From assembly GCF_008831285.2 (NCBI RefSeq), contig NC_045139.1, positions 9,396,204-9,460,203 on the forward strand: 64,000 bases of DNA, read 5' to 3'. The position numbers and the translations under genes are program-made. Position 1 is the first letter of the stretch, and each line of letters begins with the position of its first letter. This document shows, in pieces, positions 32,217-44,299 of this stretch. The notes below the pieces were generated by a model, which had not been told where the DNA came from, made no database searches, and saw nothing but the letters and a program-made list of their open reading frames with translations. This DNA is from Nymphaea colorata. Its lineage: Eukaryota > Streptophyta > Magnoliopsida > Nymphaeales > Nymphaeaceae.

Positions 32217-34319
32217 GCTGGTGGACGTGATATTTGTTTGATCCTATATAGTATAGGTTGCTGATGGTGAATGCTTTCAAGAAATAACCTTGTAGAAACA
32301 GATTCTGTACCTTAACATATTGGATCATATCTTTATGTGAAATTGAATATCTTTCTAACTTAATAAGGTCGATAGTTGTTGATTTTTTTAACGTGGGTTG
32401 CTGTTAGTAGGGTCATCACCCTCTGTTTACATAGGCAAAATTTTTAGCATTATAATCCTGTATGGAGCGAGTTGCATCTCATTTCTTAGGAACTGAATGT
32501 TTAACATTAATCTATTTTTAAGTTTAAACAAACCTAATTCAAGTTAAAGGAACATTGGTTGACTTAAATGATACCTATCAGGATGACCCTTTTTTATTGA
32601 CTGGATTGTGTTAAGAAAGTGGTAACGATGACTAATTTTGATCAGCTATTTTTCTGGTTGTGCATTTAGTTCATGGACTATATACTTGTTTAAGAAATTA
32701 GGAGATAAAAGTGCTTTCCACAAATTATGGAGCTGTTTGCGCGTGAAGCATTCTATTCATCTCCAACATTTAGTTCCACCTACTTTTGTGTTTTTCAATT
32801 TGCATCTTTAATAAGGTAGATCTTGTGAATGAAACGTTCAATGTTTGGAGGCTCATGCGTGGTAAGAACCTTTTTTCAACTACTTGCTTCCAGCAAGACA
32901 TGAATAAACATGATAATTTATTAAACGGAGGATTTTTGTTGGCAGAAGGAAAAGAGTGAAAATGACATGGGAAGAAGAAGTCGTTAGTCATATTTGTGGA
33001 CGGCATCTTGTGAGGAAGTTACATTGCGCACTTTTTTGTTATTTTGAGTTACTGTTTGGGGTTTGAATAATGAATTTCTGTAAGAGATTAATACGTATCT
33101 TACGTTTCCAATATTTTCTGATCACTACTGGCATTGTCACCGGTGGGCCGAATTTCCAAGGATCAAGTAACCTCTGCCTTCATTTTTCTCCTTTTTCACT
33201 TTGTTCTGCTCTCGCTCATCAGTCATGAAGCTAACCATGAAATTCGTTATGTGCAAAACCATGCAAAAAATACTCCTTTTATGAGGTTCTGCTTTCTTTT
33301 TTTTCGTTAATTTTTTTTTAGAAAATTTGTTACTCAATATGTTTTTGTAATCTTTCTACAGCTAAACGGACACCTCTCCCTTGGTATTGTTGTTTTTTTT
33401 TTCCCTAAATAACAGTAACACAGTTTTTGGCCTGTTTTGGCTAACAAGGGTTTCCATTATTAACATTGTTAATAATGATTTGTTCAACTAGTTGTGGCAC
33501 TTGGTTTTTTTAGACCTCTCCCCTCTTTTTCTCTCTCTCTCTCTCTTGTGTGTATGTGTGCCGGTTTACCCTTTTCTTCCTTACACTCACCTCTTTTTCC
33601 TGTACAACGACAGCTAAAAGGAAGGTAAAATCACCGAAATCGGCGTACGCAAAAGTATTCCCTTACACTTGTTTACATCTTCAATTCTTTGTTCTTATAA
33701 TTCTCAAACGAACTTTCCTGTGTTAATTGTCTGAATGCTATTGTTATTTAACTTGAATGTCTGCTGAAATTATAAAAATGTGAATATATATATACGTCCG
33801 TTACTTATATGCATATTCTCAACAAAAAGAATGCTTTATTTAACTAAAAAATGTAATTATTGGAGAGGGTGAGTTGAAGTGACTTTTTTAAGGTATTTTA
33901 TAAACATCGCATACATTCAGACAGTAGCTACCTTTATTTTCCTCTCCCAGTGTATAAAAGATCCACACACACATATATATATATATATATATACACATGA
34001 GCATGAAGTTGACAAACATATGTGATAACTCGCTTCTTAAAGGATTTTTTTTATTCAATGACCGTTCAAGGTAAAGGAAAAAGGAAACTAAATTTTGATG
34101 GTGGGAACGGAAATAAATAGACGTTAAAAAATGGAATCAGCTCAATCCCGTATTAAACTGATGTACTAACTACTGTTTTCGCCAATTCTCAAAACGTTGG
34201 TTCATTTTTTATTCTTTTCAGGGCATTTTTGTCATTTCAACCTTCTCAAACATGCTCATAGGGTCAAAGATGTGTGTAGTCATTATTGCTAAAATCCAAG
34301 GGTCTCCGATGAAATTAAA
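32217..34319. other. duplicated intergenic DNA, no gene seen
   Basis: It is collinear with 43026-45549 (for example GATAATTTATTAAA..GGAGGATTTTTGTTGG and CCGAATTTCCAAGGATCAAG). It contains a short CT run near 33530-33548 and a TA run near 33970-33992. Small frames are not conserved between the two copies. Confidence 0.7.
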
Positions 34320-34745
34320 AAGCTCATGTGCCTAGGGCTTCACACGAGTCGAGTTGGCCAGCTCGAGCTTGAGTCCGCTCAAAAAACTCGATGTCCTTAT
34401 AGCAAGCTCGAGCTCGAACTGGACTCGTTTAACCCATTTAACTCGCTTAAGCGTTAAATCGCTTAGCGTTAGGTCAAGTAAGCATTAACTTATTTGACTC
34501 ATTTAAGCGTTAACTCGTGTAACTTGTTGAACTTGTAAAACCGGTTTTGTCAATATTATATAGAGTACCGATTTGCATGTCAAGTCAAGTATAAACAAGT
34601 CGAGTTCCTAAAACTTGAACTCAACTCGTTTATCGTTTCAAGTATCTTTGTAAGCTCGAACCCGACGCATTCATAAATGAGTCGAGCATGAGCCAAGTTT
34701 CTTCCAGCGAGTTCGAGGTGAGCCCGAGTTAGCTCGCTCATGTGC
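34320..34745. mobile_element. GAGC-rich MITE-like element, unit 1
   Basis: It begins AGCTCATGTGCCTAGGGCTT and ends GAGTTAGCTCGCTCATGTGC. The interior is made of GAGCTCGAGCTCGAA and TTTAACTCGCTTAAGCGTTA motifs. The unit 2 copy (45550-45985) has the same ends. No coding potential is seen. Confidence 0.5.
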
Positions 34746-35265
34746 ATGACATGTGTTATTGAAAGTGAGCCACTGGTACACATGTCATCATGCACTGAGA
34801 GCTGGCCAGGACGTACCGTAATGAACATAACCACTGGGCAGGATCTACCCTAATGAACATAACCAATAAGATGGCTTCCGAAACAGACTCCAGCCATTCA
34901 CTCGGCCCTCTTGAATTACGGAAGGACAAGAAATCAGGTTAAGCCATTCACGTCAGACTTGCAGGTTTTGTAATGTGAATTTCCTTGAATATGAAACGAA
35001 GTTGAGAATCCCTTTTGTTTCCACATTTTTTTGTTTTTTGTTTTGCTTGTCTTACTTTTTTCGGCCCAATTAATTTGGACAAATTACTGTTTTATTTTAC
35101 CATTTATTGCTTTTATAATGATCAGTCTTAAAGCAATAAAAACAAATTACTAGTCTTAAGACAATAAAATCCATTTCACCACTTAAAATTAAAACTATTT
35201 CACCATCCCGATTGAACCTATCCATGCCACGTAATGATCGAATCATGAGATGTAAGCAGAAGTTG
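34746..35265. other. duplicated intergenic DNA, no gene seen
   Basis: It is collinear with 45986-46500 (CACTGGGCAGGATCTACCC, then AAGATGGCTTCCGAA). No open frame is shared between the copies. Confidence 0.65.
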
Positions 35266-35583
35266 CTAGAATATGAATCGCAACGAAAATCGAAACCATT
35301 TCCTGAATTTCCAAAGCAAACAACTAATCATAAGCATTTTACCCTGCATTAGGGTTATTTCCGTATTTTCCATACCAGCAGCTCCCGGCCCTCCCTCGAT
35401 TGGTTGTTCTTGAATTCCTGTCTGGATGTCACCTGTAATCTCCACAAAAGAAGCTCCGATTTCACTAGTTTCTCCTTGCTTTTGCACGTTAGTGGTGCCG
35501 GTTGAACTTGTAATGATGTCTGGTGATGTTCTACCACTCGCTGGCGCTAATGATGAAGTAACATGTTTATTATCTTGTCAACA
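35266..35583 (-). pseudogene. orphan open frame without recognised domain
   Basis: The minus strand is open for about 105 codons. It reads SSLAPASGRTSPDIITSSTG, then VQKQGETSEIGASFVEITGD and QTGIQEQPIEGGPGAAGMEN. Composition (Ser, Thr, Gly, Glu, Gln) looks like a disordered coding segment rather than AT-rich noise, but there is a stop just upstream and no good start. It could be one exon of a lost gene. Unit 2 has no counterpart, since similarity between units 1 and 2 ends near 35340. Confidence 0.25.
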
Positions 35584-36938
35584 ACGTTGAGAAGTTGAGA
35601 TGATTGTCATGCTTGTGGCCTAAATGCCAGCCTTTTGTCAAGCTTGTTCATTTCTTTTCTGACATAAGTTGTGTTTAGCTGTTATGGGGCAACTTCAGCT
35701 GATCATTTACACGTTCTTGTTACTCTAAAAGTTTAAACAAGTAATCCTTGCATATTTGGGATAACAAGTTCCACTTTGTGATCTTTTTGTGCTCTTCTTC
35801 TGCTGCAATACCACAGTAGCTAGAACTATGAAAGTCTTATCTCTGTTTCGTAGGTCTTCTTGTCCTGCATTTGCTTTTCTTAGCTCATTTAACCTCTTGG
35901 CTGAATCCTGCTAACGTAAAGAGATCTGTTTGAAAAAAGTTGATATTGTTGGTAAAAAAAACCATATATACGATTAATACAGAATAATGTATCAGATTTG
36001 GTTCCCACTCTCTCTCTCTCTCGCCCCTCTCCCCCATCCCCACCCTCCGGAAGACATGAAAGAATAATGACAAGAAGCTGGACATTTCTAGTTTGTGGGT
36101 TTTGTTCCTTTTCACGAATATATGATTTAATTTTCTTGAAAGACGCACGTTCAGTATAATGGTTTGTGGGTATTGAAAAGTGACTGATTTTGGTTGGATG
36201 ATGATGTGGGATCCCAATGGATGGAACTTACTTCCCAAGGAGCTGGCACATATTAGTAACCAAAAAACCTAAATGATGCTTTCCCATGCTTGCATATTTC
36301 CTCATTTTCAGAGTTAGAAGTAAAGTGCAATCATATATGCAGTTTCCATAGTTCCATATTTTCTCCTATCTGCCACAACAAGAGTCACTTCTGACATGTC
36401 ACTTTCTTTTTTTATGCATGTGCCTGCTTCTGGTTGGCTGCACTTGTTGGTATGGTTTTGTAGTTTCAATTAGTTGTTTTGGCATTTGCTTTTCTCCGGT
36501 CCTTGTGCAGCTGCTGCCAGGATGCTATCAATCTTTGGCAGATAGTTTTGTGCACAGGAAGACTTTGCTTAGTGCTAATTTTATGGTTTTGGGTGTTACT
36601 TTCCTTATCTGCATGAGAACTTGAAAAGATTTCTGGTAATTATGTTGTGCTCTTAAACTTCAAACTTATTGCTCTCTTATACTTAAGTTGTCGGTATTAG
36701 GCTCTCTTATACTTAAGTAGCAAGTTGGCATTTTCAATGTCTATTATGTACTTTATTTTTACTTCCACTTTTCAATACCCACCACCATTTTTTTTTTCCT
36801 TCTCCTTTTTCTTCCCCTTTTTTGCTTTCAAATGTTTTGCATGTGCATTTGATAGTTCTTGTTTTCGCTTTCCGAAAATTAACCAGCTTTCTATTTTTAA
36901 TGGTTTAGTTAAAGTTTTCTATTTTTTATATGCAGATT
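35584..36938. other. sequence between unit 1 and the hAT relic
   Basis: No gene is recognised. GCTCTCTTATACTTAAGT occurs twice (near 36670 and 36701), and there is a CT-rich stretch at 36008-36050. The end (TTTTTTATATGCAG at about 36922-36935) looks like a 3' splice site directly before the hAT start codon, so part of this may be a leader intron. I did not find a left terminal repeat for the hAT element. Confidence 0.4.
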
Positions 36939-38981
36939 ATGGATTCTACAACATCAGGTGCCAATGCTTCTAGTTCTGTCTCTGCTAACAATATAGAAGT
37001 TGACATATCTACGAAAACCAAGTCACTAAGATCAGCGGTATGGAAGGAGTTCAGCAGGACAATAAATGAATCATGTATTCAACGTGTTGTTTGTCAACAC
37101 TGTAAAATATCTATGGATTGGGCACCACACATTTGAAGAATCATTTAAAATCATGTCCTAAAAGACCTAACTTAGAATCATGTCAACAACGTCTGGTTTT
37201 TGGTGAAAAAGATGGAAAATGTATTGTTGGTACTTTCAAGTTTGATTCAAATAAAAGTCGACAAGATTTAGCCAATATGATTATTCTTCATGAATATCTA
37301 TTTTGTATAGTTGGACATTCTGGATTTCAGAAGTTTGTTAAAGGATTACAACCACAGTTTAAGTTATTGTCATGTAACACTATTAGATCAGATTGCATAC
37401 ATATTTATGAAGATGAAATGATAAAATTATGTACTATTTTAGAGAAGACTAATGGGAGGATTAGTCTTACATCTGACATGTGGACTTCGTCTTGTCAAAA
37501 ACGTGGTTATTTATGTTTGACTGCACATTATATTGATAATAGTTGGGAAATAAAAAAGAAAGTTCTCAACTTTGTTATGGTTGAAACACCTCATACAGGA
37601 GAAAACTTGCATCAGTCATCAAAGATTGTTTACTAAAATGGAACATTGATCGCAAGTTATTTTCAATTACATTAGATAATTGTTCGACAAATGATATCAT
37701 GATTACAAAATTGATAGAGTGGCTTCTTGAAAATGATGCACTTGTCTCTAATGGAAAATTTTTTCAAGTTAGATGTGTTGCTCATATTCTTAATTTGGTT
37801 GTGCAAGATGGTGTCAAAGAAATAAGTAATGTGATTGACAATATCCGAGAAAGCATAAAATATATTAAGACATTTCCAGCTCGATGTGAATTTTTTGATC
37901 GAGCAGTGCGTCATGTCAAAGTTACTTGTGAGAAAAAGTTGTGTCTTGATGTTCCAACTAGATGGAACTCAACATTTCTTATGCTTGATGTAGCTTTACA
38001 ATATAAAGAAGCTTTTGGTCGTTTTGAAAAACTTGATCGTCACTATCATGTCATTTCTGCAGTCAAATGTCCAACTTTCAATATCTTTTTTAAAGAATTT
38101 TGTGAGATAAAGTTGGAAATTGAAAAAATGTGTTCAAGTTCAGATATTTGACTTTCAAATATGGCAATGAGGATGAAAACAAAGTTTGACAAGTATTAGG
38201 ATATATGCAATTTAATTTTAGCAGTTGCAGTGGTATTTGATCCTCATTATAAGATTAAAATAATTGAGTTTTATTATAGGTAATTTTATAACGATGAAGC
38301 ATATCAACTTGTCTCTGCAATTAAGAATTATCTTTGTGATCTTTATGATGAATATAAAGCTACTTATGCATTGAAGACACTCTCTGCTAGTACTGGTTAT
38401 ATTGTTGATGTTGAGACACTCTCTGCTAGTACTGGTTATATTGTTGATGTTGAGAAGGATAATGAAGCATCTAGTTTGACTTTTTTGATTGAGGTTTTTT
38501 CTAATAAGAAGCCTAGAATAAGTGCACTAGATGACTTTCTTGAAGAATCATCACAAAGCCAACGTACAAAATCAGATTTGGAGTTGTATGTGGAAGAGTC
38601 CTTTTACCCAAAAAACAATCCAATTGACATTTTGACTTGGTGGAAAGTCAATGCACCTAAATACCCTGTGTTATCTAGAATGGTATGTGATATTTTGGCT
38701 CTTCCTATATCAACTGTTACATCAGAGTCAACATTTAATACAAGTGGACGTATTCTTGATTAATAAAAAAGTAGATTAGGTTGCAAGACCATGGAGGCTT
38801 TGATTTATGCACAAGATTGGTTGCAAGATAAGGCTAAAGGTAATTTACTTATTATTAATGTTTTTAAACATATTTTTGTGTTGCTTATTTTATTCTTTTG
38901 TTAGATAATTCCGATTTGTCTACACCTTTACCTAAAGTGGAAGCACCATTTGCATCTACATACATTGAAACTGAATCATAA
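36939..38981 (+). pseudogene. hAT-superfamily transposase (decayed)
   Basis: Coding begins MDSTTSGANAS at 36939. A BED zinc finger follows (VWKEFSR, VCQHCK, THLKNHLKSC), then the hAT core (SLTSDMWTS; the second Asp block LDNCSTND), CVAHILNLVVQDGV, DVPTRWNSTFLML, and the C-terminal dimerisation region (LELYVEESFYP, ILTWWKVNAPKYPVLSRM, STVTSEST). It is broken by frameshifts near 37115 and 37605 and by in-frame stops at about 38148-38150, 38197, 38279, 38761 and 38764. A 65-bp intron with GT..AG ends (38840-38904) precedes a last exon ending at 38981. The family is related to Ac-like and DAYSLEEPER/RICESLEEPER genes. No activity is possible. Confidence 0.88.
38377..38454 (+). repeat. 39-bp tandem duplication inside the hAT relic
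   Basis: Two perfect copies at 38377-38415 and 38416-38454 encode TLSASTGYIVDVE twice and keep the frame. Perfect identity points to a recent slippage event. Confidence 0.95.
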
Positions 38982-39837
38982 ATTAGAGGTATATATTCTT
39001 CTGTATTTATCTGTTTTCATTAAATCAATTAAAACCTAGAGTTATGTGTCAAGTGAGTCTAAGATGTTTATTTAATTAAAGTTTTCATTTGCATAATACA
39101 GGTTAATTTGATATCATTATGCTCAGGACCTTAATATATCCAAACAAAAAGGTCCTATCCTTTGTGGCAAATGAAGGCATTGAAAGAAAAATTTTGTAAG
39201 CTTGGACTATATGATTTTTTTTTATTATTATTGACGATGTGAAGGATTGCTCGTCTAGTCTCTTGTGGCCAATGAACAACAAACTACAATTTTTGGAAAT
39301 TTATATGAGAGAAGGTGGACTTTTGTTTCATATGAGAGTTTTGTTTTGAGAATTAAGGTTTTTGTGCCTTTCTCACCAATTACTTTCATTTGTATGTTAT
39401 AACAGTTCAAGTGTATATATCAGCTAGAGAGATTCCATCAAGTTTCATTAAGAACCTCAAGTGCCGGAAGACTCACTAACTTTCATGTTTATGAAGTACA
39501 AGAATTGAGGCGTTGAAAGCTTCAGACTGTATAGTTTTTTTGCATATGCCTAGATATTTAATGGAAACATATTAGGCAGTCTTGCTCGTCGCCCTTTATG
39601 CTTTGGGCGTTTTTTTGTTTTCTTTTTTGTTTTTAAAAAAACATTGGTAATTAACGTCCATGGAGGCGCTTGGTAAAAAATTACATGATACTTTGTTCGG
39701 CAGGCTGAATGTGCAGCTATTGTAGTAACAATGTCTTCGATATTGCCTTGTGGGCCCTTTCTTGAGCTGTGAGAAACAAGAAGTGGTGGAATGAATTTTT
39801 TTAGCAATTTAAAAGTTAGTTTTGGATGTTAAAATTT
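38982..39837. other. 3' flank of the hAT relic, no gene seen
   Basis: AT-rich sequence. The frame at 39550-39807 on the minus strand has Lys-rich low complexity and no recognised domain. Confidence 0.5.
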
Positions 39838-40402
39838 CGATTCGAATTGAAATCGGATAATGAAATAAAAAGTCGGATTCGGATTGAAATCAGATAATGA
39901 AATAAAAAGTCGGATTCGGATTGAAATCGGATAATGAAATAAAAAGTCGGATTCGGATTGAAATTGGATAATGAAATAAAAAGTCGGATTCAGATTGAAA
40001 TCGGATATTGAAATAAAAAGTTGGATTCGGATTTTAATTGGATTTTGGATTTTTAAAGGCGATTTCGGATTCGGAACCAGATTTTGATTTAAAAGTCGAT
40101 GATAATGAAATAAAAATTCGGATTCAGATTGAAATCTGATAATGAAATAAAAAGTCGGATTCGGATTGAAATCGGATATTGAAATAAAAAGTCAGATTTG
40201 GATTTTAATCGGATTTTGGATTTTTAAAGGCGGTTTTGGATTTGGAACCAGATTTTGATTTAAAAGTCGGATTCGGATCGGATTCGGATAAGGTTTTAAA
40301 AATCAGATTCGGATATTTTTTAGATTTTTTTTCATCCGAATTCGAATCCGAAAATATGTATATCCGAAAAGTCGGATATGATATATCTGATCCGAATCCG
40401 AT
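39838..40402. repeat. GGATTCGGAT subterminal repeat array
   Basis: A unit of about 37 bp (AAAAAGTCGGATTCGGATTG, then AAATCGGATAATGAAAT) recurs at least five times from 39838 to 40040. A longer unit, including GGATTTTTAAAGGCG and GGAACCAGATTTTGATTTAA, occurs twice (about 40040-40100 and 40210-40265). GGATCGGATTCGGAT arrays next to a GACATCCCTA end are usual in plant hAT elements. Confidence 0.8.
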
Positions 40403-40417
40403 CCGTTGACATCCCTA
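40403..40417 (-). other. hAT-like terminal inverted repeat (right end)
   Basis: CCGTTGACATCCCTA reads TAGGGATGTCAACGG on the minus strand, a terminus common to plant hAT elements. The 8 bases outside (TTGCCCAT) would be the target duplication. A left partner was not found in the window. Confidence 0.55.
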
Positions 40418-40500
40418 TTGCCCATTGAGTTTCTGTGTAAGCAACAAATATATACCGAAACGAGTGGATGGTATTTTTGATTTTTTGTTTATAAAATAAA
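40418..40500. repeat. direct repeat next to the hAT end, copy 1
   Basis: The segment starting TTGCCCATTGAGTTTCTGTG and running through ACAAATATATACCGAAACGA recurs at 40589-40671 and, once, at 29697-29780. It marks the resumption of unit 2. Confidence 0.85.
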
Positions 40501-40588
40501 TAGTATTTTTAAAAGAGTGCCACTCCAGCCGATTTTTCTAGCTCCGCCACTGCGGTCACGACATGTGGATGAAAGGTCGTTAACATAT

Positions 40589-40671
40589 TGCCCATTGAGT
40601 TTCTATGCAAGCAACAAATATATACCGAAACGAGTGGAGGGTATTTTTGATTTTTTGTTTATAAAATAAAT
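40589..40671. repeat. direct repeat near the hAT end, copy 2
   Basis: This near-identical copy of 40418-40500 is preceded by GGTCGTTAACATA as in unit 1 (29687). It therefore looks like the original position, with 40418-40500 the extra copy. Confidence 0.85.
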
Positions 40672-41438
40672 AAAATCCTATAACATTACGGTTATTATGT
40701 GGCTCCTATCAATTAGGACACTTGGCCAGATATGCTATCCACGTACAACAACAATATGTGGGATCAAATATAGGTATGCAGTATTTAAATTTGACATTGT
40801 TCGTTATTGTAAGTATAATGTTGAATGGTCTAATTTACAGGTTAAAATTCGGTTGGAAAAAATTATAAAGTGGTGGGTGATGTTAAAATTAAATATGATG
40901 TGGAAAGAATGGAAATGTGAGTTCATGGAAAAAATATTTTGATCCATTCGAAAAGGAATTAGAATATCATATAGTCGATAATGAATCAGATTAGAACGGA
41001 GGGTTGATTGGGCACTAGATATTCAAGGGTATTCTTGTGTACCATGCACAAACTATCGTTGCCACTTAATAATTTCGCCATCCCACTTGCAACTGTCCTT
41101 GCCACGTAATCATTGAATCATGGGATATAAGCATAAATCACTAGAATAAGAATCGCAACCAAAATCGAAACCATTTTCTGAATTTCGAGAGCAAACAACT
41201 ACTCTTAATATCAAGCATGTTGAACGATCATATATAAAATGTTGGGATCGTCTAATCATAAGAAAACAAGTTTTGTCCAAGATATGAAAAATGTAAGTTG
41301 ATACAAAGAAAGTATGCTAACCTACCATAGTAAAGCTGCAATATCATTTGAAAACAAAAATACTAACAAACAAATATATTTAGTCCAAACACTCCGGCCA
41401 AGTTGCACAAGGCAAAAGCGAAGACCTGCGGCCATATG
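40672..41438. other. duplicated DNA downstream of the RING pseudogene
   Basis: It is collinear with 29780-30599 (ACGTACAACAACAATATGTG). No gene is seen; the 40697-40942 frame is shared in part with 29807-30280 but lacks a recognisable domain. Confidence 0.6.
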
Positions 41439-42073
41439 TCAAAATATAATTGGGCGGCCAAAGATGGAACCTAAGTCGGATCGGCACATTGGGCAGGAGA
41501 AAATGCGATGGCTGAACAGTTGGAAGAGACATGAACAATGGTAGGTATGGTGGCATGCAGTGACGATGATGTGATCGGTTGAGTCGAACTCGCTACAGCA
41601 TATGGAACAATCATCATCGTCAAGGCGCTCGAGGAGCCGATCGTAGCCATGTTCGCCACTGGGATCACCAGCTACTTCGTCTGTTTTCTCTTTCGTGCAT
41701 GCTACACAGATCTCCAGTAATATCGTTGAAAGAAGTGGGTAGCTGTTCCTGGCCGGCACGACCTTGTCCCTAATGGTATTAGCAACCATAGATTTTGCCT
41801 CCTCTGCTGATTGGGAATCCATATTCATGTCGTTGTGGAGTGTCCGATAGGCCAGTTGCTTGATATGATCCAAGTCATATTAACCTGTGAGGAGAAAATG
41901 GTGATGAACTTCTGCTCATAGCAGCATTGTTCCTTTGTCACCTCATCATCTTAGTTGATGACCTGCAGTGTATCTCTGAGGAAGAACCCTATCTTTACCC
42001 TCTGTGATCGGACTCCATTGCCATATTCGTGAGGCTGCGCTCCTGCAATGTTGCCCGTCACTAAGATTGCCAT
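41439..42073 (-). pseudogene. RING-H2 gene, copy 2 (disrupted)
   Basis: The sequence is collinear with the 633-bp genes at 30600-31232 and 61504-62136. Two lesions break it. A TAA stop replaces the GAA codon in the VIDED motif (near 41956), and an extra AT at about 41875-41877 shifts the frame in the segment before HIKQLAYRTL. The second half (41873-41439) remains open and still encodes all eight RING ligands; the Pro after the first Cys of the finger is Ser here. The original start codon would be at 42073. It is a recent-looking pseudogene. Confidence 0.88.
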
Positions 42074-42709
42074 CTTCGGGAGGGCGAACTCCCTGGTAAA
42101 CAACAATTGGTTGGCGTTGGGTTCATTCTGGTCAGATAGATATAGTCTTAGGATATTATGACTAATAAATAGGGAATTATAGCCTTAACAAGTAAATGGA
42201 GATGTCATTGAGATTTTTATTGGCCTTGCCAATTTTCACATTAGATTAGGATGAAAACAACATATATGGGTGTGGTTTGCATAACAGTCACAAAAAAACA
42301 ACTTTTTTCGAAATAATAAAAACACACGAGAAATAGGTCGGCAGTTTAAAACTTAAAAACAAAAGAACTCTTTTAAAAAATACAACAAAAAAAACACGTT
42401 TTTCACGTTTTTTTTCTTTTTATTTTAAATGTTTTTTTTATCACGTTTTTTATGCCAAACTGCTTGTTTTCGTTTTCTAATTTATATTTCTTGATTTTTT
42501 ACTTATTTTTTGGTGTTTATGTTATTATTTTGTAATACATAATATGATCTTTCATAATTTTTAGGATTTTTAAAAATTGACCATATTTTTCTTCTTGTTT
42601 ATTCATGCTCAGCGTTGATTACCAAGAAAATCTTGCTGTTTAAAAAGCCAGAAAGTTATTTCTGCCTATTGTTTAGACAGGACGAATCAGAAGGTTGATC
42701 ATATTAATG
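42074..42709. other. duplicated upstream flank of the RING pseudogene
   Basis: It is collinear with 31233-31909, including ATAAATAGGGAATTATAGCC. No gene is seen. Confidence 0.6.
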
Positions 42710-43025
42710 TGACTTTTAGTAACGCAAGGTCTGCATGCGTTGTATGATCATGTATTCGCAATTGCCTGGGGCTCATGTAGTTCTTTTGTTCTTCTTCACA
42801 CTTTTGTCCAAATCAAGAAGAAGATTTCTTGGCAGGCTGGTGGAAGGGCGTACGCAGGATGTACTGAAGGCCCGGCTGGTTCTTTTGTTTCTTCTAGTAA
42901 AGGCTCGAGTTCTCAGTGAAAACCTAGCCTAGGAGGTGTAGGGACATCCGTAATTTTGGCAGAAAAGGAAGAAAGTGTTGGAATTTTTGTAGAGGCTGGA
43001 TTTCATAACATATGGTTAGCTGGTG
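42710..43025 (+). pseudogene. short conserved exon-like block, unit 2
   Basis: The same frame as in unit 1 reads KKKISWQAGGRAYAG and GPAGSFVSSSKGSSSQ, then hits a TGA (about 42919) where unit 1 has TCA. Confidence 0.5.
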
Positions 43026-44252
43026 GATGTGATATTTGTTTGGTCCTATATAGTTTAGGCTGCTTATGGTGAATGCTTACCAGAAATAACCTTATAGAAA
43101 GATATTCTGTATCTTAACATATTGGATCATATCTTTATGTGAAATTGAATATATTTCTAATTTAATAAGGTCGATAGTTGTTCATTTTCTTAACGTCGGT
43201 TTCTGTTAGTAGGGTTATCACCCTCTGTTTACAGAGGCAAAATTTTAGCATTATAATCCTGTATGGAGTGAGTTGTATCTCATTTCTTAGGAACTGAATC
43301 TTAAACAAACTTCATTCAAGTTAAAGGAACATTGGTTGACTTAAATGATACTATCAGGATGACCCAGTTTTATTGATTGGATTGTGTGAAGAAAGTGGTA
43401 ACGATGACTAATTTTTATCAGCTATTTTTCTGGTTGTGTAGTTAGTTAATGGACTATATACTTGGTTAAGAAATTAGGAGATAAAGTGCTTTCCACAAAT
43501 TACGGGGCTGTTAGCAGGAGAAGCATTCTATTCATCTCCATAATTTAGTTCCACCTCCTTTTGTGTATGAAATGTTCAATGTTTGAAGGCTCATGCGTGG
43601 TAAGAACCTTTTTTCAACTACTTGCTTCCAGCAAGACAAGAATAAACATGATAATTTATTAAAAGGAGGATTTTTGTTGGCAGAAGGAAAAGAGTGAAAA
43701 TGACATGGGAAGAAGAAGTCGTTAGTCATATTTGTGGATGACATCTTGTGAGGAAGTTACAATTGTGCACTTTTTTGCTACTTTGAGTTACTGTTTGGGG
43801 TTTGAATAATGAATTTGTGCAGGAGATTAATATGTTACGTTTCCATAATTTTCTGATCACTACTGACATTGTCACCGGTAGGCCGAATTTCCAAGGATCA
43901 AGTAACATCTGCCTTCATTTTTCTTTATGGTGACCATCAAATTCGTTATGTGCAAAATCTTGCAAAAAATACTCCTTTTATGAGGTTCTGCTTTCTTTTA
44001 TTGGTTATTTTTTTTTTAGAAAATTTGTTACTCAATATGTTTTTTGTAATCTTCCTACAGCTGAAAGGAGACCTCTCCCCTGGTATTATATTGATATAAC
44101 AGCAAATAGTTCAGCTCATTGTTTTTTTCTTTTTTTCCTTGAGAAACAGTAACACAGTTTTTGGTTATTAATTATTCCTGTTTTGGCTAACAAAGGTTTC
44201 CATTGTTAATAATGAATTGTTCAACTATCTGTGACACTTGTTTTTTTTAGAC

Positions 44253-44299
<47 letters not shown>

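Noticed and set aside
35885-36973. Three small frames with hydrophobic runs upstream of the hAT relic
   Set aside because: No domain, overlapping CT-rich sequence, no support from a second copy.
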